Assembly (NCBI GenBank): GCA_944363655.1
Contig: CALVUU010000136.1
Span: 1 to 12,950, forward strand
Direction of reading: 5' to 3'
From: an uncultured Bacilli bacterium
GTDB taxonomy: Bacteria; Bacillota_I; Bacilli_A; RF39; UBA660
DNA: 12,950 nt
How positions within the stretch are numbered: position 1 is the stretch's first letter; each line of letters starts with the position of its first letter. Positions 1 to 5,216 of this stretch are shown here, one piece after another. The notes below the pieces were generated by a model. It was given only the letters and a program-made list of their open reading frames with translations, was not told where the DNA came from and did not search any database. Made by a program: the position numbers and the translations under genes.

Positions 1-1
1 A

Positions 2-42
2 ACACAAATGTTAATTTTTTAAAAAAAAGTTAAATTTTGTGT
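2..42. repeat. AT-rich imperfect inverted repeat at the window edge
   Basis: ACACAAAT at 2-9 faces TTTGTGT at 36-42, with matching TTAA and T/A runs between them, so the stretch could fold into an imperfect hairpin. It lies downstream of the short exported protein gene (minus strand) and could help end its transcript, but there is no clean GC stem. The rest of bases 1-97 shows no gene that I can support. Confidence 0.25.
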
Positions 43-97
43 CTTTTTGGCATGTATATAATACCATAAAAATTTACTCTTGACAAATCTTAGAATG

Positions 98-421
98 TCA
101 TTTATCTGAAGTATTAGTTTGTAATAATACCCTTTTATTTTCATCATCCCATGTAAGTGTACTTCCATTTTCACAACCCGATAATCTTTCATTAAAAACA
201 TATCCCTCCTGTGGCCATATTGTGTCACTACTAACTTGATATTCTCCACTACCAGCAGATGTCTCATACATCATAGTAAGTGCATTAGTATTAATAATAT
301 TGTTTTTAGAATTACTTTCATTGCTTATAACAACTTTATCATAATTATATGTATAAAAATATAAACAAGTAAATATCATAACTAATGTTATTAAATTAAA
401 AATTAGTAATTTTCTTTTCAT
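98..421 (-). CDS. short exported or membrane-anchored protein, possibly truncated surface protein
   Basis: This gene encodes 107 residues. Residues 1-25 are a Lys/Arg start followed by a hydrophobic segment, so the protein is exported or anchored with its C-terminus outside. The rest is polar and includes GSGEYQVSSDTIWPQEGY and a segment with a single Cys followed by GSTLTWDDENKRV. From memory, this pattern opens many surface proteins of uncultured gut Bacilli, in which the copy of the SDK at our C-terminus is followed by a Cys-Tyr-Val-Tyr-Phe-Asp-like strand and a longer ectodomain; here the reading frame stops with TGA directly after SDK. It may therefore be a truncated copy, or a stand-alone small protein. 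Start ATG at 419-421 has a weak GGTG ribosome site. A good promoter lies at 454-482, overlapped by an operator-like palindrome, and the divergent HTH gene is its probable regulator. Function unknown. Confidence 0.6.
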   Translation of the reverse strand: MKRKLLIFNLITLVMIFTCLYFYTYNYDKVVISNESNSKNNIINTNALTMMYETSAGSGEYQVSSDTIWPQEGYVFNERLSGCENGSTLTWDDENKRVLLQTNTSDK

Positions 422-453
422 AATTGCACCAACTTTATCTATTATTTAATAAC

Positions 454-482
454 ATTATACAAAATATGTTTTGTAAAATCAA
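454..482 (-). promoter_or_regulatory. sigma-A-type promoter for the short exported protein gene
   Basis: On the minus strand, -35 TTGATT (477-482) and -10 TATAAT (454-459) are separated by 17 bp. The predicted start near 447 gives a leader of about 26 nt before the ATG at 421. The spacer between the two boxes is almost filled by the palindrome at 459-474, so a bound repressor would block this promoter. Confidence 0.65.
459..474. promoter_or_regulatory. operator-like near-palindrome, copy 1
   Basis: ACAAAATATGTTTTGT has perfect ACAAAA/TTTTGT arms around a 4-base centre. It sits between the -10 and -35 boxes of the leftward promoter. An identical copy starts exactly 25 bp further right. The symmetrical half-sites fit a dimeric Cro/CI-type HTH protein such as the one encoded next door; that link is inferred. 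Confidence 0.6.
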
Positions 483-483
483 T

Positions 484-499
484 ACAAAATATGTTTTGT
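484..499. promoter_or_regulatory. operator-like near-palindrome, copy 2
   Basis: This is a base-for-base identical copy of the 459-474 site. It lies directly behind the -35 box of the leftward promoter and abuts a TTGACA at 500-505 pointing toward the HTH gene. A third half-site-like ACAAAA follows at 503-508. I could not identify a convincing -10 box for the rightward promoter. Confidence 0.6.
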
Positions 500-526
500 T
501 TGACAAAATTGTTATAGGTGATATTT

Positions 527-760
527 GTGAATATACAAAGGTTAAAAGAAATACGTGAAGATAAAGATTTAAAGCAAAGTGATGTTGCTAAAGTGTTAGG
601 AATAAAGCAACAACAATATAGCGAGTATGAAATTGGTAAAAGATTAATTCCAATTAATTATTTAAGCGCCTTAGCAGATTTTTATAATACTTCAATAGAT
701 TATTTATTAGGTAAAACTGATGAAAGAACACCTTATCCTAAATCAATTTTTAATCATTAA
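527..760 (+). CDS. Cro/CI-family HTH transcriptional regulator
   Basis: This encodes a 77-residue DNA-binding protein made almost entirely of one HTH_3 (Cro/CI, XRE) domain: a first helix (NIQRLKEIREDKDLKQ), a turn-recognition pair (QSDVAKVLGIKQQQYSEYE, with GKR after it), and closing helices ending in IDYLLGKTDE. There is no extra ligand or protease domain, so it resembles small phage-type or toxin-locus repressors. I chose GTG at 527 because AGGTGAT at 516-522 stands at normal spacing before it; the in-frame GTG at 518 lies inside that ribosome site. It is the only plus-strand gene in the window and diverges from the short exported protein gene across two identical palindromes, so it probably represses that gene and perhaps itself. 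Regulator class is clear; target is inferred. Confidence 0.85.
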   Translation: MNIQRLKEIREDKDLKQSDVAKVLGIKQQQYSEYEIGKRLIPINYLSALADFYNTSIDYLLGKTDERTPYPKSIFNH

Positions 761-786
761 AAATAGAAGCCTTAGGCTTCTATTTT
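760..786. terminator. bidirectional intrinsic terminator between HTH gene and hpf
   Basis: A perfect 12-bp stem (AAAATAGAAGCC at 760-771 and its complement at 775-786) encloses the loop TTA. Arms ending in A and T runs let it work on both strands for two converging genes. On the minus strand it contains the TAG stop (780-782) and last codon of hpf. Confidence 0.8.
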
Positions 787-1310
787 ACGTTAATAATACC
801 GTAACTTTTATCTTTTCTTTTATACAAAACTGAAACACAATCTTCATCAATATTTTTGAAAACAAAGAAATCATGGTTTAATAATTCAATTTGAATTATT
901 GCTTCTTCTTCATCCATTGGTTTCATATCAATATCTTTTCTCTTAACAATTTTTGATGTATTTTCTTCTTCTATTGCATCAAAATCAAAACTCATTTCAA
1001 ACTTAGGTAATCCCCGATACTTTTTATCCAGGCGATCCTTATTTTTTCTTATTTGACCTTCAAGCTTATCGATAACTAAATCAGTCGCCGCATAAAGGTC
1101 TTGATGTCTTTCTTCCGCTCTTAAAGTAAATCTAGAAGTTGGAACCGTTACTTCAATACTTTGTTCTTGATTTTTAACCTTAATTAGAACCTTACATTCG
1201 ATTCCCTTAGGATTTTCAAAATACTTATCAAGTCGGCTTAATTTTTCGCTTACATAATCTTTAATAGATTTAGTGACTGTTACTTTATCACCGCGAATAT
1301 TTACTTTCAA
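780..1310 (-). CDS. hpf: ribosome hibernation promoting factor, long form
   Basis: Long-form HPF pairs 70S ribosomes into inactive 100S dimers in stationary phase or stress. The 176-residue product shows the full layout: an N-terminal S30AE-type ribosome-binding domain (about 1-98, opening MKVNIRGDKVTVTKSIKDYV and containing DLYAATDLVIDKLEGQI), a linker, and the C-terminal dimerisation domain (about 121-176) with KPMDEEEAIIQIELL, HDFFVF and VLYKRKDKSYG. I start it at TTG 1308-1310, preceded by AGAGGTGATTAGA, because this gives the normal family N-terminus; starting further upstream adds residues with no family match. It is preceded by the cold-shock gene, which has its own terminator, so hpf probably has a separate promoter that I cannot pin down. 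It ends in the shared terminator at 760-786. Confidence 0.95.
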   Translation of the reverse strand: MKVNIRGDKVTVTKSIKDYVSEKLSRLDKYFENPKGIECKVLIKVKNQEQSIEVTVPTSRFTLRAEERHQDLYAATDLVIDKLEGQIRKNKDRLDKKYRGLPKFEMSFDFDAIEEENTSKIVKRKDIDMKPMDEEEAIIQIELLNHDFFVFKNIDEDCVSVLYKRKDKSYGIINVK

Positions 1311-1347
1311 TCTAATCACCTCTATTAATAATATAACATAAACCAAG

Positions 1348-1370
1348 AAAAAAAACTACATAATTGTAGT
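1348..1370 (-). terminator. intrinsic terminator of the cold-shock gene, built from its last codons
   Basis: On the minus strand the stem is ACTACA/TGTAGT (1355-1360 with 1365-1370), loop ATTA, followed by eight T residues. The stem covers the last Thr-Thr-Ile-Met codons and the TAG stop, so coding and termination signals overlap. Confidence 0.75.
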
Positions 1371-1574
1371 CATTTGTTCTTCAACAACATCAACCGCTTG
1401 TAAGCCCTTAGCTGTTTCAATAAGTTTGAAGTTTACTAAAGATCCTTCGTTTAATGTCTTGTAGCCATCTTTTTTGATGGCTGAGTAATGGACGAAAATA
1501 TCAGATAGTTGGTCGTATTCGATGAATCCGTATCCTTTTTCATTGTTGAACCATTTAACTCTGCCTTGCATCAT
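1356..1574 (-). CDS. csp: cold-shock family RNA-binding protein
   Basis: This 72-residue single cold-shock domain binds single-stranded RNA and DNA and acts as an RNA chaperone. Visible motifs are GRVKWFNNEKGYGFIEY (strand 1, strand 2 and RNP1), DIFVHYSAI (RNP2) and the closing KGLQAVDVV strand. Family members are normally 65-70 residues, so the ATG at 1572-1574, placed after a strong AAGGAGGGAGT site (1582-1592), is the right start; the reading frame remains open upstream but the extra residues do not belong to the family. A second ATG follows at once (1569-1571). The gene carries a perfect 7-bp internal hairpin (1463-1482). It is monocistronic by appearance, with its own terminator overlapping the stop codon. 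Confidence 0.95.
   Translation of the reverse strand: MMQGRVKWFNNEKGYGFIEYDQLSDIFVHYSAIKKDGYKTLNEGSLVNFKLIETAKGLQAVDVVEEQMTTIM
1463..1482 (-). other. perfect hairpin inside the cold-shock coding region
   Basis: AGCCATC (1463-1469) and GATGGCT (1476-1482) are perfect complements around six A/T bases. In the mRNA this is a 7-bp stem with an A6 loop covering the codons for Ala-Ile-Lys-Lys-Asp-Gly. No T run follows, so it is not a terminator. Possible RNA structure only. Confidence 0.4.
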
Positions 1575-1602
1575 AACACACACTCCCTCCTTCTTCTCTT
1601 TA

Positions 1603-1631
1603 ACTTTAACATATAAACTGCACATAAGCAA
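1603..1631 (-). promoter_or_regulatory. candidate promoter of the cold-shock gene
   Basis: Minus-strand -35 TTGCTT (1626-1631) and -10 TAAAGT (1603-1608) are spaced 17 bp. The predicted start near 1596 gives a short leader that begins just before the ribosome site. The -10 match is mediocre, and a longer leader from another start cannot be excluded. Confidence 0.35.
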
Positions 1632-1747
1632 ACATTTTAGTACGACAAAGTTCGACACTATTTTTCCTTGCTTGTAACAATATTAGCAAATATTTTAATA
1701 AGATATATATAAATTGTTTAAAATAGGTATTTTTATGTCTTAAATAA

Positions 1748-2434
1748 TTAAGATATTTCAATATCATTACGATACTTTTTAGATAACAATTCTATTTTTT
1801 TGCCTGTATCTAAAACAAAATAATTATTTGCCCAATTATATTCTTGAACACGACACATATTTAATAAACATGCACGATGAACTTGTTTAAATCTATTATC
1901 TAAGTGATCTTTTACTTCAGTTAAAGACATACATAAATTATACTTATAATTATCTGTTACTATGACTACTTTTCTTTCACATGTATCACGATATATAAAT
2001 AAAATATTATCATAATAAATATTTAAACTAAATTTACGATTTTCATATTTAAACATGTTACCGATGTAAAAATTATCTAATATTTGTTTTAAATCTAATA
2101 AAATCTTTTTAGGATATTCATAAATATTAGGAAGGAAATCAAAGATATTATTAATCCATCTTTTATAAGTATTACCTAGTAATATTAATTCGCTACGATA
2201 ATCATTATTTCTTACATGTGTGGCTAAATTATTTTTATTTAATTCATATTTACTATTGATAAAATAAATTTTTTTAGTTTCGTGTTCATTAATTGTTTTG
2301 GCTAACTCTTTACTATATTCAGGAAACCATTTTATGATAAGATTTTTGGAATACAAAAAGTCTAACTTTCCAATTATTTTTTTTAAAGTCAGATAATTCC
2401 GTTCATCATTATCAATTAAAATTATTTTTATCAC
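1748..2434 (-). CDS. LytTR-family regulator with degenerate receiver domain
   Basis: The 228-residue protein has the layout of AgrA-like response regulators. Residues 1-120 resemble a receiver domain: IILIDNDER (2-12) supplies the usual acidic pair, but the strand that should carry the phospho-acceptor Asp reads KKIYFINS, with Asn60 in its place, and the later Thr/Ser and Lys positions are also not recognisable. Residues about 130-226 form a LytTR DNA-binding domain (FKYENRK, DNILFIYRD, FKQVHRACLLN, NYFVLDTGKKI). The family binds direct repeats upstream of its targets, but I found none that convinced me. There is no histidine kinase nearby. Start is GTG at 2432-2434 without any Shine-Dalgarno; the promoter at 2443-2471 places the mRNA start almost on this codon. 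It lies in the slot behind the mbl-like gene but appears to be transcribed on its own. Confidence 0.85.
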   Translation of the reverse strand: MIKIILIDNDERNYLTLKKIIGKLDFLYSKNLIIKWFPEYSKELAKTINEHETKKIYFINSKYELNKNNLATHVRNNDYRSELILLGNTYKRWINNIFDFLPNIYEYPKKILLDLKQILDNFYIGNMFKYENRKFSLNIYYDNILFIYRDTCERKVVIVTDNYKYNLCMSLTEVKDHLDNRFKQVHRACLLNMCRVQEYNWANNYFVLDTGKKIELLSKKYRNDIEIS

Positions 2435-2442
2435 TTAAACTA

Positions 2443-2471
2443 AGTATACGATCTGTTTATCTTTTGTGCAA
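2443..2471 (-). promoter_or_regulatory. strong sigma-A-type promoter giving a leaderless mRNA for the LytTR gene
   Basis: Minus-strand -35 TTGCAC (2466-2471), 17-bp spacer, -10 TATACT (2443-2448). The expected start point at about 2436 is only one or two bases before the GTG start codon at 2434, and no ribosome site is present. Confidence 0.65.
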
Positions 2472-2494
2472 ATACTTTTGGTGATAGTTGACAA

Positions 2495-3094
2495 TTAATG
2501 AACGCTATTTAGTAAATAAAATTCATTATCAGTATAAATATAGGTTTTATTTTGATACTCTTTTTCAAAACTTGTAAAAACATCAAAAATAGCATCTCCA
2601 TTGCCAATTAAATATAATTCTTTATTTTCAATTTTACTTTTTATATATTGAAATAATTCTTTATTACTTGAAAAAAAGTTAACAGGAATAAAGAAACTTG
2701 TTATTTTTTTATATTCATCTATATAACTTAATAAGTAATAATTATTGAAAACATTTAAATAAGCATTATTACTATTTAATTTATATAATTTTATTTCTTG
2801 TTCAAATACTATTCGACGATAATTAAATTTTTCTAATATAGTTTTTAAAAAAGATATATCTGCTGGTGTATATATCGGAGATACAATAACTTTAATTGTA
2901 TCTCCGAATAAGTTATTATTTATATGGATTTCATTTAATAATTTACTATATATTTTTAAAAATTTATCAATCCGATAAATTTTTCCATATTTAATTATAC
3001 CTTTATTTATTTTAAATATTATAATATTTTTTTGTTTTTTATTTTTTAAATATATTACTTCATCTGTTAGATATAATACATTGTTATATTTCAT
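2495..3094 (-). CDS. miniaturised, motif-depleted MreB/Mbl-like actin homologue
   Basis: This 199-residue protein occupies the place of mbl, directly after spoIIID. Compared from memory with B. subtilis Mbl (about 333 residues), three segments line up: residues 24-56 (INKGIIKYGKIYRIDKFLK; Mbl PLKDGVIADFEVTEAMLKHF), residues 67-107 (VIVSPIYTPADIS ... RIVFEQEIKLYKL; Mbl ICCPTNITSVE ... HVYLEEEPKVAAI), and residues 156-198 (KELYLIGNGDAIFDVFTSF; Mbl GVIITGGGALLNGLDQLL). The N-terminal DLGTAN phosphate loop is missing, the central DIGGGTTD loop is replaced by SYIDEYKKIT, and the large middle subdomain is absent. It therefore probably cannot bind or hydrolyse ATP like MreB. No TM segment. Its ribosome site AGAGGT lies in the last codons of spoIIID, three bases separate stop and start, and the two are probably co-translated in the mother cell. 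The relationship is inferred by eye; function unknown. Confidence 0.7.
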   Translation of the reverse strand: MKYNNVLYLTDEVIYLKNKKQKNIIIFKINKGIIKYGKIYRIDKFLKIYSKLLNEIHINNNLFGDTIKVIVSPIYTPADISFLKTILEKFNYRRIVFEQEIKLYKLNSNNAYLNVFNNYYLLSYIDEYKKITSFFIPVNFFSSNKELFQYIKSKIENKELYLIGNGDAIFDVFTSFEKEYQNKTYIYTDNEFYLLNSVH

Positions 3095-3097
3095 TTC

Positions 3098-3346
3098 TTA
3101 ACCTCTTTTATATTTTATTTTAGTTGCTTCTCCCCCACGAATATGTTTTATTTCATCATGTTTTTTAAATATTTTATTTATTCTATTAGCTAAATTTTTA
3201 TCAATTTTTTCTAATCTGTTTTTTAAATCCATATGTACTGTGCTTTTACTTACTGAAAAAACTTCAGCTGTTTTTCTAATAGTATCTTTCGTATCTAAAA
3301 CATATTTTGCTTCTTGTAAAACTCTTTTTTTAATAAAAACTTTCAT
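3098..3346 (-). CDS. spoIIID: stage III sporulation transcriptional regulator SpoIIID
   Basis: SpoIIID is the small mother-cell DNA-binding protein that modulates sigma-E genes and helps switch to sigma-K. The 82-residue product matches B. subtilis SpoIIID closely from memory: RKTAEVFSVSKSTVHMDLKNRL (about 25-45) is the helix-turn-helix with the signature VSKSTVH, followed by NLANRINKIF and the conserved HIRGGEATKIKYK near the C-terminus. I start at ATG 3344-3346; the in-frame TTG at 3352 would leave too little space after the AAGGGG ribosome site (3357-3362). That ribosome site forms one arm of a perfect hairpin (3357-3384). The gene is immediately followed by the mbl-like gene, as in Bacillus, and preceded by spoIIQ. 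Confidence 0.95.
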   Translation of the reverse strand: MKVFIKKRVLQEAKYVLDTKDTIRKTAEVFSVSKSTVHMDLKNRLEKIDKNLANRINKIFKKHDEIKHIRGGEATKIKYKRG

Positions 3347-3356
3347 AACCAAACAA

Positions 3357-3384
3357 CCCCTTAATAAATTATATTATTAAGGGG
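3357..3384 (-). promoter_or_regulatory. 11-bp perfect hairpin that covers the spoIIID ribosome site
   Basis: CCCCTTAATAA (3357-3367) and TTATTAAGGGG (3374-3384) are perfect complements with a 6-base loop. On the minus strand the promoter-distal arm ends with AAGGGG, which is the only Shine-Dalgarno for spoIIID. It follows the spoIIQ stop by 12 bases. The trailing sequence is TTGTTTGG, too poor in T for a classic terminator. It may hide the ribosome site, insulate spoIIQ, or both. Confidence 0.6.
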
Positions 3385-3396
3385 TCAATTTATGTT

Positions 3397-4041
3397 TTAT
3401 TGAAGATCATTTATATTCATAGTATAAAATTCTTCAGGATCAATGGTAAAGCCATTATAATAAACTTCAAATAGTAAGCAGTTTTCTGTTTCGCCATCTA
3501 AGAGATTATCACCACTTTTGCCAATTATGTCTCCAGCAGTTAAAACGTCATCTTTTTTAACAGCTATTTCCCCTAGGCTATAATAAACTGTTTTTAAATT
3601 GGTATTGTGGGTAACTTCAACAACATTACCTAATATTTCATCTTCACTTACATTAGTAACAGTTCCATCATAAACACTTACTACATCAAATGTTTCATTT
3701 GCGGAATATAATATTCCACTATTTTGTAAATAAGTTTGTTCATAATATACTAAAGAGTTTTGTTGTGTTTGTTCATCATCATCTTTATTATAATATGATT
3801 TACTAGTACTTACTGAAGTAGAGTTAAATGGTTTAACTATACTGTTAGTTGTTACCTCTTCTTCATTTTTAATTACGGGTTTTACTTCTTCATCTTCAAG
3901 AGCACTTACAGATAAATCATCTTGATAATTAATTTGATTTTGTAAGGCTGATCCTAAAAAAGAAATACTAACAAATAAAATTCCAATTACTAAAACATAA
4001 ACTGTCGGCAAGACAAATCCTTTTAATTTTCTTTTCTTCAT
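3397..4041 (-). CDS. spoIIQ: SpoIIQ-like protein with inactive LytM (M23) domain
   Basis: SpoIIQ is made in the forespore and pairs with SpoIIIAH across the septum to hold the engulfing membranes and the feeding channel together. The 214-residue product has a short basic N-terminus, one TM segment (about 10-31), a polar Ser/Thr/Asn/Asp-rich linker (to about 100), and an M23/LytM beta domain (about 105-205: GTVTNVSEDEILGNVVEVTH, TVYYSLGEIAVKKDD, AGDIIGKSG, LLFEVYYNG). The zinc ligands are gone: the first His motif reads QNSGILYSA and the HxH strand reads CLLFEV. Loss of zinc residues is known in Bacillus SpoIIQ, so the domain is probably structural. Position between spoIID and spoIIID supports the name. 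A forespore-type promoter candidate lies at 4060-4089. Another inactive M23 protein is the only alternative. Confidence 0.88.
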   Translation of the reverse strand: MKKRKLKGFVLPTVYVLVIGILFVSISFLGSALQNQINYQDDLSVSALEDEEVKPVIKNEEEVTTNSIVKPFNSTSVSTSKSYYNKDDDEQTQQNSLVYYEQTYLQNSGILYSANETFDVVSVYDGTVTNVSEDEILGNVVEVTHNTNLKTVYYSLGEIAVKKDDVLTAGDIIGKSGDNLLDGETENCLLFEVYYNGFTIDPEEFYTMNINDLQ

Positions 4042-4059
4042 AATTCACCATCCTAATTA

Positions 4060-4089
4060 AAGTATGAGAATTATTTGAATATTTTATAC
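4060..4089 (-). promoter_or_regulatory. candidate forespore (sigma-F/G-type) promoter of spoIIQ
   Basis: On the minus strand GTATA (4085-4089) and CATACTT (4060-4066) are 18 bp apart. The first resembles the GYATA -35 of sigma-F/G, the second the CATnnTA-like -10 of sigma-G; the GG of the sigma-F -10 is missing. The -35 overlaps the Val codon and stop of spoIID. Confidence 0.35.
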
Positions 4090-4989
4090 ATTTATTTCAA
4101 CGATATCGATATCTTGATAGTAATGATTTAGTATTTCTTCATAATTTGCTCCATTTTTAGCCATTTTATTAGCCCCATATTGACTCATACCTACTCCATG
4201 ACCATACCCTTTAGTAGTTATTTTTATATCATCAGCTATATCAATTGTAAAATCTGTTGAACGCAATCCTAATAAAGTACGTAAGGTTGTTCCTTTAAAT
4301 ACTTTATCATTTATTACAATAGAATTTACGCGATTAGTATTACTACGGGTTATATCATTAATAACTATATTAGAACAATCAATATTTAGTTTGGAACAAA
4401 ATTCTTCTTTAGTAAAAGTTTTAGTTACTAAAAAATTTTTGACAGATTCGTCCCAAGATGAATCGACACTTTTAAGATAGTCGCGAGTCTCACCAAAGAC
4501 TAAAGAAACGTCTTCCGTAGCGCCATTACTCATAGCAAAATAATAAGCACTTATTACGTCTCCTTCGTATTCCATTACTAAATTTTTAGTATCAGTAACA
4601 GCCTTCTTAATTTTATCATAATAAAAATTGTAATCTTCTCCCCATTTTTCTTGCATTTCTTCAGTAGTTATATATACTTGATTAGTAATATCTGTTACTA
4701 AATCATAACTTTCAGTAGATGTTTTAATTTTAGATAAAGCATAACTCCTAGCAGCAATTGCTTGAGCTTTTAGAGCTTCAATCTCAAATGATGCAGGCAT
4801 TTCACCAGCAACTACACCAATAACATATTCTTCTAAATTTAAATCGGTTTCTTTATTATTTTTGGTATCTTTTATTGTAACATTTACTAAATCATCATTA
4901 AAATAAGCAGCCTTTTTTTTACTAGGACTGCTTATAATGGCTATAATACTTAAAACAACTATTATTATAATTAAATATTTATTTTGCAT
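4084..4989 (-). CDS. spoIID: stage II sporulation protein D, peptidoglycan lytic transglycosylase
   Basis: SpoIID cleaves glycan strands from which stem peptides have been removed by SpoIIP; the two drive engulfment of the forespore. The 301-residue product has an N-terminal membrane anchor (about 4-20), then LEEYVIGVVAGEMP with the catalytic Glu63, then EALKAQAIAARSYAL (71-85), the SNGATED segment (154-160) and the C-terminal GYGHGVGMSQYGA (261-273), all signatures of the family. Length is close to that of Bacillus SpoIID. The ATG at 4987-4989 follows a GAGGTT ribosome site. A good sigma-E-type promoter lies just upstream (5005-5033), fitting mother-cell expression. The end of the gene supplies the -35 region of the spoIIQ promoter candidate. 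Confidence 0.96.
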   Translation of the reverse strand: MQNKYLIIIIVVLSIIAIISSPSKKKAAYFNDDLVNVTIKDTKNNKETDLNLEEYVIGVVAGEMPASFEIEALKAQAIAARSYALSKIKTSTESYDLVTDITNQVYITTEEMQEKWGEDYNFYYDKIKKAVTDTKNLVMEYEGDVISAYYFAMSNGATEDVSLVFGETRDYLKSVDSSWDESVKNFLVTKTFTKEEFCSKLNIDCSNIVINDITRSNTNRVNSIVINDKVFKGTTLRTLLGLRSTDFTIDIADDIKITTKGYGHGVGMSQYGANKMAKNGANYEEILNHYYQDIDIVEINV

Positions 4990-5004
4990 ATTTTAACCTC
5001 AATA

Positions 5005-5033
5005 ATTATATGTTTTTAGAAAATATTTTATGA
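5005..5033 (-). promoter_or_regulatory. candidate sigma-E (mother-cell) promoter of spoIID
   Basis: Minus-strand TCATAAA (5027-5033) and CATATAAT (5005-5012) are 14 bp apart, the spacing of B. subtilis sigma-E promoters (known consensus about KMATATT and CATACA-T). spoIID is sigma-E-dependent in Bacillus. The promoter begins right after the DUF1146 stop codon; the transcript would begin at or next to the ribosome site. Confidence 0.45.
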
Positions 5034-5216
5034 TTAATTTACAAATTCTACTACAAAATTAGTTAATAAATAACTTAGAGAAAGACTTAAAATTATTACT
5101 AAAACACGAGCTTCAATTGTCTTATTTTTCTTAATAATTGCATTAAAATTTACTCCCGATAAGGCAAATGCAGCGGTAAAGGTAAAAATAATATAAAGTA
5201 TTATTTTATAATCCAT
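5034..5216 (-). CDS. DUF1146 (YwzB-like) small membrane protein
   Basis: This 60-residue protein has two hydrophobic segments (about 5-22 and 40-56) around a short basic loop (NAIIKKNKTIEAR). The pattern LSGVNFNAIIKK ... ARVLVIILSLSLSYLLTNFVVEFV fits the DUF1146 family, typified by B. subtilis YwzB, whose function is unknown. In Bacillus ywzB also lies just before murAA and spoIID, which supports the assignment. I choose ATG 5214-5216, nine bases after the CGAGG site at 5226-5230; the ATG at 5223-5225 would touch that site. It overlaps the end of rpiB by 11 bases, so the two are co-transcribed and probably translationally coupled. Confidence 0.8.
   Translation of the reverse strand: MDYKIILYIIFTFTAAFALSGVNFNAIIKKNKTIEARVLVIILSLSLSYLLTNFVVEFVN

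Noticed and set aside
19..267. An open frame of 82 codons on the minus strand overlapping the short exported protein gene
   Set aside because: It has no ribosome site at its start, matches no family, and overlaps the better supported gene in another frame.
2435..2494. LytTR-type direct repeats upstream of the LytTR gene (autoregulation)
   Set aside because: Only a single loose match (TAGTTGACA) is visible, with no second copy at the expected spacing.
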